Origin: UBA6912 sp963792895
GTDB taxonomy: Bacteria > Actinomycetota > Acidimicrobiia > Spongiisociales > UBA5794
Direction: 5' to 3'
Length of the DNA: 64,000 bases
NCBI GenBank assembly: GCA_963792895.1
Contig: CAWBYA010000003.1
Span: 186,001 to 250,000, forward strand
Positions 42,034 to 50,729 of this stretch are shown piece after piece. The position numbers and the translations under genes were made by a program. Position 1 is the stretch's first letter; every line of letters starts with the position of its first letter. Below the pieces are notes generated by a model, which saw only the letters and a list, made by a program, of their open reading frames with translations, was not told where the DNA came from and searched no databases.

Positions 42034-42714
42034 ATGGCATCGGTCCTGATCATCGAAGACGAGCAACGCATCCGGGAGCTCGTAGCCCGCGTCCTTGCGG
42101 ACGGAGGCCACGACGTCACTGCGCTCGGCACAGCGATGGAGGGGCTGCAAGCAGTCGTGAATGGGAGCCCGGACGTCGTGATCCTCGATATGGGGCTTCC
42201 CGATCTCGACGGCGCCGAGTTGCTCAAGATGATCCGGGCAGTGAGCAGCGTCCCCGTCATCGTTGCGACTGCTCGCAACGAGGATCGCGACGTCGTGCGA
42301 ACCCTCGATGCCGGCGCCGACGACTATCTCGTCAAGCCGTTCTCGGTCGACCAACTCGTGGCTCGGGTCCGAGCCGTGCTGCGCCGAGTGGGGAGCGAGG
42401 GCCGTGCAGTGCCCATCATCGTGGGAGGTCTCGAAGTCGATGCCGCAGCCCGCGAGGCTCACCTCGATGGAGCGCTGCTGGAGTTGAGCCCGAAGGAGTT
42501 CGACCTGCTCCGGTTCCTCGCCGAGCGGGCTGGGGAGGTCGTGACGAAGCGGGAGCTTCTCGCAGAGGTGTGGCGGCAACCCTACGGCGGGAGTGAGAAG
42601 ACCGTCGACGTCCATCTCTCGTGGCTTCGTCGCAAGATGGGTGAGTCGGCAGCGGAGAGCCGGTATCTCCACACAGTGTTCGGCGTCGGAGTCAAGCTGG
42701 TCGACCCGGCATGA
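42034..42714 (+). CDS. OmpR-family response regulator
   Basis: A 226-residue DNA-binding regulator. The receiver domain (1-120) has the acidic pair EDE at 8-10, phospho-acceptor Asp52 in VILDMGLPD, the threonine of VIVATARNEDRD and the lysine of DDYLVKPF. The C-terminal winged helix (130-226) has ELSPKEFDLLRFLAERAG and VDVHLSWLRRKMGE, typical of OmpR/PhoB. It overlaps the sensor kinase gene by 4 nt. Nothing in the sequence reveals the signal. Confidence 0.95.
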   Translation: MASVLIIEDEQRIRELVARVLADGGHDVTALGTAMEGLQAVVNGSPDVVILDMGLPDLDGAELLKMIRAVSSVPVIVATARNEDRDVVRTLDAGADDYLVKPFSVDQLVARVRAVLRRVGSEGRAVPIIVGGLEVDAAAREAHLDGALLELSPKEFDLLRFLAERAGEVVTKRELLAEVWRQPYGGSEKTVDVHLSWLRRKMGESAAESRYLHTVFGVGVKLVDPA

Positions 42715-44075
42715 GGCGAAGCCTGGCGCTCGTTTCTCTCGCCGTCACCATCCTCGTGGTTCTCGCCTTCCTCGTGCCGCTTGCGCTGCTCGTACGCAAC
42801 CAGGCAGCCGATCGCGCCCTGTCCAGTTCGGAGCGTGACGTGCAGGCGATAGCAGCCGCGCTCGCCGTGGCGCCGGCATCTGGAGGGCTCGATGTCACCC
42901 CTGGCCTCGCGGAGGACCTGCTCGATGCGTTCGGCAGCCGCAATGAGGTGTCGGTGGTGTTCCCCGACGGAACGACGGTTGGTGTGCCGATCGCCGACTC
43001 ACCCAGCCTGGAGCAAGCCCGCGGCGGTGCCGCCTTCACTGCGCAAATTGCAGGCGGGGCCGAGATCCTGGTTCCGGTCTTGGTCGCCGACGCTCCCGCC
43101 GAGGGTTCGACGGTGGTGGTTCGTACGTTTGTGTCGAACGACGATCTCACCCGTGGGGTGGGCACGGCGTGGACGATGCTCGCCGCCCTCGGTGTCTTCT
43201 TGGTGCTCGCTGCGACCCTTGCGGCAGATCGGCTGGGTCGCAACATCGTGCGTCCCGTGAGTGCCCTGTCCGATGCAGCGCGGTCCTTGGGCGATGGCGA
43301 TCTCGATACGCGCGTCGAGGCGGGTGGTCCCCGAGAGGTCGCCGAGGTGGGTGAGGCGTTCAACGTGCTCGCCCGGCGGCTCGGGGCGCTGCTCAGCGCT
43401 GAGCGCGAGTCGGTGGCCGATCTTTCGCACCGGCTCCGGACGCCGCTCACCGCACTGCGCCTGCAGGCAGAGACGCTGTCGGACAGGAGCGAGGCCGAGA
43501 GCCTGCTTGCGGACATCGAGCGACTCGAACGAGCCGTCGATCGTATGATCGAGGAGGCGCGCCGGCCCTCGTCGGCTTCGTCGCAGGGCAAGGAGGCGGC
43601 CGATCTTGCCGCAGTCGTGCGACATCGCGCCACCTTCTGGAAGGTCCTCGCCGACGAGCAAGACCGGGGCGTCGGCGTCCACACCGTCGGTGGCGAGTTG
43701 TGGGTTCCACTCACGGCGGACGAGCTGGGAGCCGCGGTCGACACCTTGATCGAGAACGTCTTCGCTCACACCCCAACCGGCACGGCCTATTCGATCTCCG
43801 CAAAGCCGGGTCGCAGCGGCACCGTCGTGCTGGAGGTGAGCGACGGCGGCCCCGGCTTCCCCGATGCCGATGTCGTCGAGCGGGGCACGAGTGCCGGCGG
43901 ATCGACAGGCCTCGGTCTCGATATCGTCCGCCGCACCGCGATTCGGGGCGGAGGAGGTCTCGAGATCGGCAAACGTCCGGGTGGCGGCGGACGTGTGATC
44001 GTCACGTTCCAGCGAGCCCGCGAGGCCGATCTGCCTGTCCGCCATGCGGAAGCGACTGTGCGCAGGCCTCGATGA
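42711..44075 (+). CDS. Sensor histidine kinase
   Basis: A 454-residue membrane kinase partner of the response regulator. Transmembrane helices at about 6-28 and 150-171 enclose a roughly 120-residue extracellular sensor region. A HAMP domain (about 172-225), a HisKA region with His240 in VADLSHRLRTPLTALR, and an HATPase domain with DTLIENVFAHTP, DGGPGFP and STGLGLDIV follow. All catalytic boxes are intact. The extracellular domain has no recognised fold. ATG 42711 overlaps the regulator stop (ATGA). A strong hairpin follows the gene. Confidence 0.93.
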   Translation: MRRSLALVSLAVTILVVLAFLVPLALLVRNQAADRALSSSERDVQAIAAALAVAPASGGLDVTPGLAEDLLDAFGSRNEVSVVFPDGTTVGVPIADSPSLEQARGGAAFTAQIAGGAEILVPVLVADAPAEGSTVVVRTFVSNDDLTRGVGTAWTMLAALGVFLVLAATLAADRLGRNIVRPVSALSDAARSLGDGDLDTRVEAGGPREVAEVGEAFNVLARRLGALLSAERESVADLSHRLRTPLTALRLQAETLSDRSEAESLLADIERLERAVDRMIEEARRPSSASSQGKEAADLAAVVRHRATFWKVLADEQDRGVGVHTVGGELWVPLTADELGAAVDTLIENVFAHTPTGTAYSISAKPGRSGTVVLEVSDGGPGFPDADVVERGTSAGGSTGLGLDIVRRTAIRGGGGLEIGKRPGGGGRVIVTFQRAREADLPVRHAEATVRRPR

Positions 44076-44100
44076 GCAGCGAGAACAGTCACAAAAGGAG

Positions 44101-44127
44101 GATGGGGCCCGCAACGCGGGCCCCATC
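44101..44127. terminator. Bidirectional terminator after the two-component operon
   Basis: Perfect 12-bp stem (44101-44112 with 44116-44127) and a 3-nt loop. Read on the minus strand it is followed by CTCCTTTTGT, so it best terminates the lamin-tail lipoprotein transcript; on the plus strand it closes the kinase transcript. Confidence 0.75.
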
Positions 44128-44263
44128 TCGTTGGTGCCCCCCGCAGCGATGCTCTCCTCCAACACGCCGGGGAAGCTGAGTCCCACCCTTGGAACAAAGT
44201 CCCGGGTGGGAATGTCACGGTCAACTATGCGGGTACAGGAGTTAGCGGCGCATCCAGCGCCTC

Positions 44264-44284
44264 ACAAGATCACGTTAAGGATTG
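44264..44284 (+). promoter_or_regulatory. Shared intergenic element, copy 3
   Basis: ACAAG and GTTAAGGATTG in the 224-nt gap 44128-44351, which otherwise holds a small GGGTGGGA stem (44181-44211) and no recognisable gene. Confidence 0.3.
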
Positions 44285-44351
44285 GGAGACCTGTCGAGGG
44301 CTCGGTCTCAGGTGAATCCACGTGGACGTCATGCCACATGCCCGAGATCGG

Positions 44352-45077
44352 TCAGCCGCCTACCTCGGCCGACCAGTCTTCGAAGCCTGCCTCCGGCAAC
44401 CCAGACGAGGTGAGCGCCAGGGCTTCCACGGGAACCTCCACGAACGCACCCTCGGTCCATATGCCCGCCGCTACGGCCACCGACTCGCGCCCGTGGGCGG
44501 CGGATCCCCACTCGACGTAATCGACGATTGCCTGCGCCGAATCGAACGTCGGGGCCGTGTACAGGCCGAGCTCACCATCGGCGCGTTCGATGATTCCGAG
44601 GGCGCGGCCGAGGTCGACGCTGCCGGCGAGGCCGACGAGGTCGTCGGGCGGAGGTTGATCGCCGAGGCCGACGGCGACGGTGTCGCCCGGCTCCATGGTC
44701 AGTTGCGGGAGCTGCCTGTAGGCGGGTCTGCGGCAGAGCCAATGGTCGCCGAGATCGATCGGCGCAGAGCCCACGTTGGTGATGAGCACGTACGGCAACG
44801 GCGAGAATGCCACTCGAATCATGGCGAGGATGCCGCCACCCGGTGCCGCTGTTGTGCTCGTGGTGGTGGTAGTCGCCTCGGTGGTGGTGACCGCGTTCGA
44901 TGTCGTCGTTTCGCCGGCAACGGTCTCGGTCGTGGCGGTGGCTGCGGTGGTGGTGGTCGTCGTCTCGCCGGCGGTGCTGCTTGCGTCGAAATCGGTCGTC
45001 GTGGCTGCGTCATCCGTCGTGGAGCACGACGCAGTGGCAACAACGGCGGCGACGACGACAAGTGCGATCCTTCTCAT
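44352..45077 (-). CDS. Lamin-tail-domain lipoprotein with a threonine-rich linker
   Basis: A 241-residue extracellular lipoprotein. The lipobox ATASC gives Cys18 as lipidation site. Residues 25-78 are a low-complexity threonine/alanine/glutamate linker, probably glycosylated or wall-spanning. The rest resembles a lamin-tail domain: VLITNVGSAPIDLGDHWLC, LTMEPGDTVAVGLG and VDYVEWG, as in bacterial LTD proteins that attach to surfaces or nucleic acid-related enzymes. Function unknown. Start ATG 45075-45077 with TAGTCT 6 nt upstream, head-to-head with the acetyltransferase gene in a 52-nt gap. Confidence 0.78.
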   Translation of the reverse strand: MRRIALVVVAAVVATASCSTTDDAATTTDFDASSTAGETTTTTTAATATTETVAGETTTSNAVTTTEATTTTTSTTAAPGGGILAMIRVAFSPLPYVLITNVGSAPIDLGDHWLCRRPAYRQLPQLTMEPGDTVAVGLGDQPPPDDLVGLAGSVDLGRALGIIERADGELGLYTAPTFDSAQAIVDYVEWGSAAHGRESVAVAAGIWTEGAFVEVPVEALALTSSGLPEAGFEDWSAEVGG

Positions 45078-45083
45078 GCGCCG

Positions 45084-45089
45084 AGACTA
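45084..45089 (-). promoter_or_regulatory. Leaderless-type -10 element of the lamin-tail lipoprotein
   Basis: TAGTCT (minus strand) ends 6 nt before the ATG. Confidence 0.45.
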
Positions 45090-45116
45090 CCGGCTTGGGG
45101 AGCAACGCCGCCCCGG

Positions 45117-45122
45117 TAACCT
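45117..45122 (+). promoter_or_regulatory. Leaderless-type -10 element of the GNAT/acyl-CoA synthetase gene
   Basis: TAACCT ends 7 nt before ATG 45130. Confidence 0.5.
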
Positions 45123-45129
45123 CCTGTCC

Positions 45130-47898
45130 ATGACTGCCGACACTCCCACCGCGCTGCTTCCCGATGGCTATCCAAACGAGTGGGAGACGGACATCCTGCT
45201 CAAGGATGGGTCCACGGTTCACTTGCGTCCCATACTCCCGACCGACGGGGACGGGCTCAACGATCTCCTGTCTCGCATGTCCCGCGAGAGCGTCTACCAC
45301 CGGTTCTTTCGAGTCAAGAAGCGGCTCGATCCGGAGGAGATCGAGTACTTCACCGTCCTCGACTACAGCGACCGCATGGCGTTCATCGTCGAGCGGGACG
45401 ACTTGGTTGTAGGCGTGGGACGCTACGACCGTCACAAGACCGGCAGCAACGCTGCCGAGGTTGCGTTTGCGGTCGCAGACTCGGAGCAGGGCCGTGGTAT
45501 CGGGACCCGGCTGCTCGACTACCTCACCGCCTATGCACGGCCGAGGGGCATCACCGAGTTCCGCGCATTCGTTCTGGCCGACAACCACGCCATGATCAGG
45601 GTGTTCCGCGGCGCTGGGTACAAGATGCGGCGCGAGCTCGAAGAAGGTGTCTACACGGTGGAGTTCCCCACCGAGGAGTCGCTCGAGACCATTGCCGCGG
45701 CAGAGGAGCATGAGAAGCGGGCGACGGCAGCGAGCATCACCCCGCTCTTCTATCCGTATTCGATTGCCGTCATCGGTGCGAGCCGCGATTCGGCTTCTAT
45801 CGGGGGACGGCTCATGGCGAACCTGCTTTCTGGTGACTTCACGGGCCCGGTCTACCCCGTGAACCCCAAGGCGGAGGTGGTCCGGTCGATGCTGGCCTAC
45901 AAGTCGGTCCTCGACTGCCCTACGGTCGTCGACCTCGCCTTTGTCGTCGTTCCTGCGAAGCACGTGATTCCGGTCGTCGAGCAGTGCGCGGCGAAGGGTG
46001 TCAAGGGCGTGGTCGTCATCTCTGCCGGTTTCAGCGAGACCGGAGCCGACGGTGCAGTGCTCGAGGACCGCCTCCTCGAAGTGGTTCGGGAGCACAGCAT
46101 CCGGATGGTGGGCCCCAACTGCATGGGACTCGTGAACACGGACCCTGCGGTGCAACTCGACGGCCAGTTTGGGCCGGTCCGCCCCAAGCGTGGCAACGTC
46201 GCCATGTCATCGCAGAGCGGTGCCCTGGGTATTGCGATTCTCGACTACGCGACGAAGCTGAACATCGGGATCTCGAGCTTCGTCTCGGTGGGGAACAAGG
46301 CGGATGTGTCGGGTAACGACTTGCTGCTCTACTGGGAAGACGATCCCGCCACAGACGTGATCCTGCTCTATCTGGAGTCGTTCGGCAACGGCCGGCGCTT
46401 TGCGCGTATCGCCAGGCGCATCGGTCACAAGAAGCCGATCGTGGCAGTGAAGTCGGGCAGGACCACTGCAGGCGCACGCGCCGCCAGCTCGCACACTGGG
46501 TCGCTTGCGAGCCTCGATATCGCCGTCGATGCGCTCTTCCGCCAGTCGGGGGTGATCCGGACGGCCACGCTGTCGCAGCTCTTCGATGCGACGGCGCTGC
46601 TCGCCAATCAGCCGCTTCCGAAGGGACGACGCGTTGGCATCGTCAGCAACGCGGGTGGACCGGCGATCCTCGCCGTCGACGCCCTGGAATCGCGGAACAT
46701 GCAGGTCGTCGAATTCTCCGAAGGATTGCAGAACCAGCTGCGCGAGCTGCTCTCGCCTGAGGCGGCCGTGCGCAACCCGATCGACATGATCGCCTCGGCC
46801 GGCCCGGATCAGTTCCGTGCGTGCATCGACCTCGTCATGACGTCCGACGAAGTCGACTCGGTGATGGCCATATTCATACCCGCGTCGCCGAAAGGTGCCG
46901 ACCAGATCGCAACGGCAATCGGTCGAGCCGCATCGTCCCGCTATGGCGAGAAGCCTTTCGTCGCCGTCTACATGAGCTCGGAGGGGGCACCTGCCGACCT
47001 CGCCGCCGGTGACAGCCGTATCCCGATCTATCCGTTTCCCGAACAAGCCGCCCGTGCCCTCGGCCACGCCGTCGACTACGCCGAGTGGCGGTCCCGCCCA
47101 ACAGGCGAGGTCGTCCGGTTCGATGCAGTGGACTTCGAGACGGCCGATCGCGTCGTCTCCAAGGCTGCTCTCCGTGTCGGGGAAGGCGGAGGGTGGCTCG
47201 AAGCCGACGAAGTCGAGGCCTTGCTGGGCGCCTACGGGCTCCGGCTTCCTGCGAGCGGCGTGGCCACGACAGCCGACGAGGCCGTTGCGCTGGCGGCCGG
47301 CTTCCGGGGCCCCGCAGTACTCAAGGTGGTGGCTCCGTCTGCCGTGCACAAGTCCGATGTGGGCGGCGTAGTCCTCGACGTGTCCGGGGAGACGGCGATT
47401 CGCGAGGCATACGCTCAGGTGACGAACGCCGTGCCGGACGCCGAGGGGGCGCTCGTCCAGGAGTTCGTCCGTGGTGGACACGAAGTGCTCATCGGCATGA
47501 CCCAGGATCCGACGTTCGGGCCCCTCATCGTGTTTGGTCTCGGCGGTGTCTTCGTCGAGCTGATCGGCGACGTTGCGTTCCGGATCCATCCGATCACTGA
47601 TCTCGATGCCGCCGAGATGATCAGCGAGGTGAAGTCGAGCAAGCTGCTCGACGGATATCGTGGCGGCGAGCCCGGCGACATCCCAGCTGTACGCGAGGCG
47701 CTCTTGCGGGTGTCGGCTCTCGTCGAGGACTTTCCTGAGATAGTCGAGATGGACCTCAACCCGGTGAAGGTCGCCAAACCCGGCGATGGGCTCACCGTCG
47801 TCGACGCCAGGGTACGAATCCGTCCCGCCGAGCGGGCATGGGTTCCCGAGCCCGAGTTGCGCTCTGTGAGAACCGCGCCGCCGCGGATGCCACAATGA
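45130..47898 (+). CDS. GNAT acetyltransferase fused to an ADP-forming acyl-CoA synthetase (Pat-like)
   Basis: A 922-residue fusion. Residues 25-200 are a GCN5-type acetyltransferase (HLRPILPTDGDGL, AFAVADSEQGRGIGTRLLDY). Residues about 215-680 are the CoA-binding and ligase parts of NDP-forming acyl-CoA synthetases (AVIGASRDSASIGGRL, MVGPNCMGLVN, SSQSGALGIAILDYA). The C-terminal 220 residues are an ATP-grasp domain (GPAVLKVVAPSAVHKSDVGGV). Enterobacterial Pat, which acetylates acetyl-CoA synthetase, has the reverse order; GNAT-first versions are known in Actinobacteria. His455 in SSHTGSLAS matches the phospho-histidine position of active enzymes. Protein acetylation is the favoured role. Confidence 0.88.
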   Translation: MTADTPTALLPDGYPNEWETDILLKDGSTVHLRPILPTDGDGLNDLLSRMSRESVYHRFFRVKKRLDPEEIEYFTVLDYSDRMAFIVERDDLVVGVGRYDRHKTGSNAAEVAFAVADSEQGRGIGTRLLDYLTAYARPRGITEFRAFVLADNHAMIRVFRGAGYKMRRELEEGVYTVEFPTEESLETIAAAEEHEKRATAASITPLFYPYSIAVIGASRDSASIGGRLMANLLSGDFTGPVYPVNPKAEVVRSMLAYKSVLDCPTVVDLAFVVVPAKHVIPVVEQCAAKGVKGVVVISAGFSETGADGAVLEDRLLEVVREHSIRMVGPNCMGLVNTDPAVQLDGQFGPVRPKRGNVAMSSQSGALGIAILDYATKLNIGISSFVSVGNKADVSGNDLLLYWEDDPATDVILLYLESFGNGRRFARIARRIGHKKPIVAVKSGRTTAGARAASSHTGSLASLDIAVDALFRQSGVIRTATLSQLFDATALLANQPLPKGRRVGIVSNAGGPAILAVDALESRNMQVVEFSEGLQNQLRELLSPEAAVRNPIDMIASAGPDQFRACIDLVMTSDEVDSVMAIFIPASPKGADQIATAIGRAASSRYGEKPFVAVYMSSEGAPADLAAGDSRIPIYPFPEQAARALGHAVDYAEWRSRPTGEVVRFDAVDFETADRVVSKAALRVGEGGGWLEADEVEALLGAYGLRLPASGVATTADEAVALAAGFRGPAVLKVVAPSAVHKSDVGGVVLDVSGETAIREAYAQVTNAVPDAEGALVQEFVRGGHEVLIGMTQDPTFGPLIVFGLGGVFVELIGDVAFRIHPITDLDAAEMISEVKSSKLLDGYRGGEPGDIPAVREALLRVSALVEDFPEIVEMDLNPVKVAKPGDGLTVVDARVRIRPAERAWVPEPELRSVRTAPPRMPQ

Positions 47899-47926
47899 GG
47901 TCACGCATCCCACCGAGAGGGCGGAC

Positions 47927-48538
47927 ATGCAAGTAGTCGATGTCATGACAACCGACGTCATCTCAGTGACGCCGGACACGGCGATCAAGGACGCGGCGCG
48001 CCTTATGTTCCGCAACCGGGTGAGTGGACTGCCGGTCTGCGACGAGTCTTCATGTCTCATCGGGATCATCACCGAGGCCGACTTCCTCCGCCTCGAGGTC
48101 GCTCGCCAGGAGGCAGTCGAGCCGCAGCCGGTCGAGACGGTTGGCGAAGTGATGAACCGAACGGTCTTGACGATTGGCCCTGAGCAAGGCATCGCGGATG
48201 CGGCACGGATGATGGTCATCAACGATGTGAACCGTCTCCCGGTTGTCGATGAGCGCTCCCACATCCTCGGCATCATCTCCCGCCTCGATGTGGTTGCCGT
48301 GTTCACCCGCCCGGACGATGTCATCGAGGACGAGATCCGTGAGGACGTGATCCGGCGGGTTCTGTTCGTCGATCCCGACACGCTTGGTGTCTCGGTGGCG
48401 AACGGTGTCGTCAAGTTCGAGGGTGTGATCGGGACGAGAACCGAGGCCCGTCTGCTCGAAGAGGTGGTCCGCCGGCTCGATGGCGTCATGCGTGTCGAGA
48501 ACGGTCTGTCCTGGCGAATCGACGACGAGCCGCGTTGA
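47927..48538 (+). CDS. CBS-domain pair plus BON domain protein
   Basis: A 203-residue protein. Two CBS motifs (VMTTDVISVTPDTAIKDAA to GIITEADFLR; VMNRTVLTIGPEQGIADAA to GIISRLDVVAVF) form a Bateman module that usually binds adenine nucleotides. Residues 135-203 form a BON domain (VLFVDPDTLGVSVANG, LLEEVVRRLDGVMRVEN), often lipid-binding. No membrane helix. Similar CBS-BON proteins are common in Actinobacteria with unknown roles. ATG 47927 has GAGAGGG upstream. It lies 28 nt after the acetyltransferase gene and overlaps the hydrolase by 4 nt. Confidence 0.87.
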   Translation: MQVVDVMTTDVISVTPDTAIKDAARLMFRNRVSGLPVCDESSCLIGIITEADFLRLEVARQEAVEPQPVETVGEVMNRTVLTIGPEQGIADAARMMVINDVNRLPVVDERSHILGIISRLDVVAVFTRPDDVIEDEIREDVIRRVLFVDPDTLGVSVANGVVKFEGVIGTRTEARLLEEVVRRLDGVMRVENGLSWRIDDEPR

Positions 48539-49395
48539 GACGCACCTGGAGTCGCATCGCGGCGTCGGGAACGACTGTTGCTGCCGAGACGACAGAGTGG
48601 GGCGACGCGCCCCGCCCGCTCGTCGTTGCCTCGCACGCAACGGGGTTCTGCAAGGAGGTCTTCCATCCCGTCATCGAGGAGTTGGCCGGCCTTCTCCCCG
48701 CCGCCGAGGTGCTCGCCTTCGATCACAGGGCGCACGGCGACTCCGATGCGCCTGCCCCTCCGTACGACTGGTGGGATCTCGGCCGGGACGCGCTGGCGGT
48801 TGCTGCGGGCCGCCCGGTCGACGTCGGGGTCGGACACTCAGCGGGTGCCGCGGCGCTCGTGATGGCGGAGCTTCTCTCACCCGGGACCTTCTCGACTCTC
48901 GTCCTCGTCGAGCCCATCGTGTTCCCCGGGCCGTATGCGCACTCCGACCATCCACTCGTCGACGCTGCACTCAAGCGCAGGCGGACCTTCGAGGGCCCTG
49001 GGGCCGCCTTCGCCAATTTCGTCGACAAACCGCCGTTCGATCGCTGGGATCGTCGAGCGCTCGACGCCTACGTCGGCAACGGCCTGGTCCCGGATGGCGG
49101 CGCGTGGCGCCTCAAATGCGACCCGAGCCTCGAGGCCGAGTTCTACCGGGCTGCTACTGCGCACGGTGCGTGGGAGCGCCTTGCCGAGATCGGCGCTGCC
49201 GTGTCCCTGGTGGCCGGGGAGCTGTCCGACTCTCATCCAGGCCCGTTTCTCGCGGCCACCGCAGAGCGGCTTGGGGCCGACCACGTGGACATCGTCGAGG
49301 ATGCGACCCACTTCGTACCGATGGAGGATCCTGCACGAATCGCCCGTCACGTTGCGGCCGCCCTCGAGTCTGATCAGCGCAACGCGCACCGGTAA
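48535..49395 (+). CDS. Alpha/beta hydrolase
   Basis: A 286-residue alpha/beta-hydrolase-fold enzyme. The oxyanion region is VVASHATGFCKEVFHPVIEEL, the nucleophile elbow GVGHSAGAAALV supplies the serine, and the late EDATHFVPMEDP supplies the histidine. ASHATGF with a FDHRAHGDS strand is typical of small esterase or lipase-like members. Substrate unknown. TTG 48535 is the start, overlapping the CBS-BON stop. Its own stop codon forms part of the hexamer upstream of menF. Confidence 0.85.
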   Translation: MRRTWSRIAASGTTVAAETTEWGDAPRPLVVASHATGFCKEVFHPVIEELAGLLPAAEVLAFDHRAHGDSDAPAPPYDWWDLGRDALAVAAGRPVDVGVGHSAGAAALVMAELLSPGTFSTLVLVEPIVFPGPYAHSDHPLVDAALKRRRTFEGPGAAFANFVDKPPFDRWDRRALDAYVGNGLVPDGGAWRLKCDPSLEAEFYRAATAHGAWERLAEIGAAVSLVAGELSDSHPGPFLAATAERLGADHVDIVEDATHFVPMEDPARIARHVAAALESDQRNAHR

Positions 49396-49406
49396 CATCC
49401 CGCCCG

Positions 49407-50729
49407 ATGCTGCTCACTCCATTCGCACTCGCAGACGTCGCCGCCCAGACCGCGGGCCCCGTCGATCGGTTCCGGTTCGCCGTCGTGCCGGTTGGTGTTG
49501 ATCCGCTCGACTTCGTCACCGCTGCTGCGCCCCTGTTTGCGTCTGCGCGGTACCTCGCGACTCCCAATGGTTTGCGGATCGGAAGCGTCGGAACGGCATG
49601 GTGCGCCGAAGCGGGCGGTCACCGACGTTTCGACCAGATCGCGGAGCGGTGGGCCGAGCGACCAGAGATGCCGTCGGAGGCGAGGCTGCTTCTGGGCTTC
49701 GCGTTCGCCCCCGACGGCGCAACTGCCGAGGAGTGGGAGGGATTCGCGTCAGCCGAGCTGGCTCTGCCTTCGGTTGCCATTGTCGAGGACTTGGAGCGGC
49801 GCGTCCTCGTCGCCGCCGTACCTCCGGGAGCCGAGGCCGGCAGCCTCGTCTCGCTGCTGCGGAACCTCGAGCCTGCGGTCCCACCACGCGTTCCCGGGTA
49901 CGGCGACCATTCCGTCCACTCGGTGCCATCCGGTCCGGAGTGGTGTGACGAGGTCGATGAGGCGGTTGACGCCATCCGGGCCGGGTCGATGCACAAAGTC
50001 GTGCTGGCCCGCTCGGTGGTGGTCCGAACCGATCTGACGATTGCTCCGTTCGAAATGGTGCACCACCTCGGCGAACGCAACCCACAATGCCACATCTATG
50101 GCTGGCAGGTGGGGGAGAGCTCCTTTGTCGGCGCAAGCCCCGAATTGCTCATCGCGGTGCGCGGAGACCGCATTCGGGCCAATCCCCTGGCCGGGTCGGC
50201 GCCGCGGGGAAACGGCGACGAGCATGACCGATTGGTCGGAGAGGCGTTGCTCGCCAGCGCCAAGGACCGCGGGGAGCATGCCCTCGTCGTCGATGACATA
50301 GCGGCTCGTCTCCGGCCGCTGACCGACGAATTGGCCGTCCCCGAGGCACCGTCGCTGCGCCGCATCGCCACGGTGCAGCACTTGTCGACCGAGATCACCG
50401 GACGTATGGCCAACGGGACATCGCTGTTCGACCTCGTCGCCCGTCTGCATCCCACGCCTGCCGTCGGCGGTACTCCACGCGCCGAAGCGATGGCCTTCAT
50501 CGACAAGGTCGAGGGACTGGACCGCGGGTGGTACAGCGGTGGTGTCGGCTGGGTCGGCCCCGAGGGCGACGGTGATGTTGCGATCGCGCTTCGATGCGGG
50601 CTCCTGTCCGGTCATACGGGACGCCTGTATGCAGGCAACGGTATCGTTTCTGAGTCCGAGGCTGAGGCAGAGCTGGTCGAGACCCGGTGGAAGTTCCGCC
50701 CCCTCTTCAACCTGCTCACTGCGACGTGA
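49407..50729 (+). CDS. menF: Isochorismate synthase (menaquinone pathway)
   Basis: A 440-residue chorismate-utilising enzyme that makes isochorismate, the first step of menaquinone synthesis. The C-terminal chorismate-binding core shows MHKVVLARSVVV, SSFVGASPELLIAV, NPLAGSAPRG, HLSTEITGRMANG, LHPTPAVGGTPR and GWYSGGVGWVGPEGDGDVAIALR, with the conserved metal-binding glutamates near the end. The lysine of the MHKVVLA strand is the catalytic base of MenF/EntC enzymes and favours isochorismate over anthranilate or salicylate synthase. menD lies 2.2 kb away on the opposite strand. Confidence 0.9.
   Translation: MLLTPFALADVAAQTAGPVDRFRFAVVPVGVDPLDFVTAAAPLFASARYLATPNGLRIGSVGTAWCAEAGGHRRFDQIAERWAERPEMPSEARLLLGFAFAPDGATAEEWEGFASAELALPSVAIVEDLERRVLVAAVPPGAEAGSLVSLLRNLEPAVPPRVPGYGDHSVHSVPSGPEWCDEVDEAVDAIRAGSMHKVVLARSVVVRTDLTIAPFEMVHHLGERNPQCHIYGWQVGESSFVGASPELLIAVRGDRIRANPLAGSAPRGNGDEHDRLVGEALLASAKDRGEHALVVDDIAARLRPLTDELAVPEAPSLRRIATVQHLSTEITGRMANGTSLFDLVARLHPTPAVGGTPRAEAMAFIDKVEGLDRGWYSGGVGWVGPEGDGDVAIALRCGLLSGHTGRLYAGNGIVSESEAEAELVETRWKFRPLFNLLTAT

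Noticed and set aside
44128..44263. A short coding gene between the kinase and the lamin-tail lipoprotein
   Set aside because: Short frames exist on both strands but none has a plausible start with site, conserved motif or supporting context.
44824..45020. Threonine-rich coding stretch as a CRISPR or tandem DNA repeat
   Set aside because: The repetition comes from low-complexity ACG/ACC codons in one gene; there are no unit-length repeats with spacers. No CRISPR array was seen anywhere in the window.
44776..45129. In-frame upstream extension of the acetyltransferase gene
   Set aside because: It is antisense to the threonine-rich lipoprotein linker, giving a valine-rich artefact; the GNAT homology and a leaderless promoter support ATG 45130.
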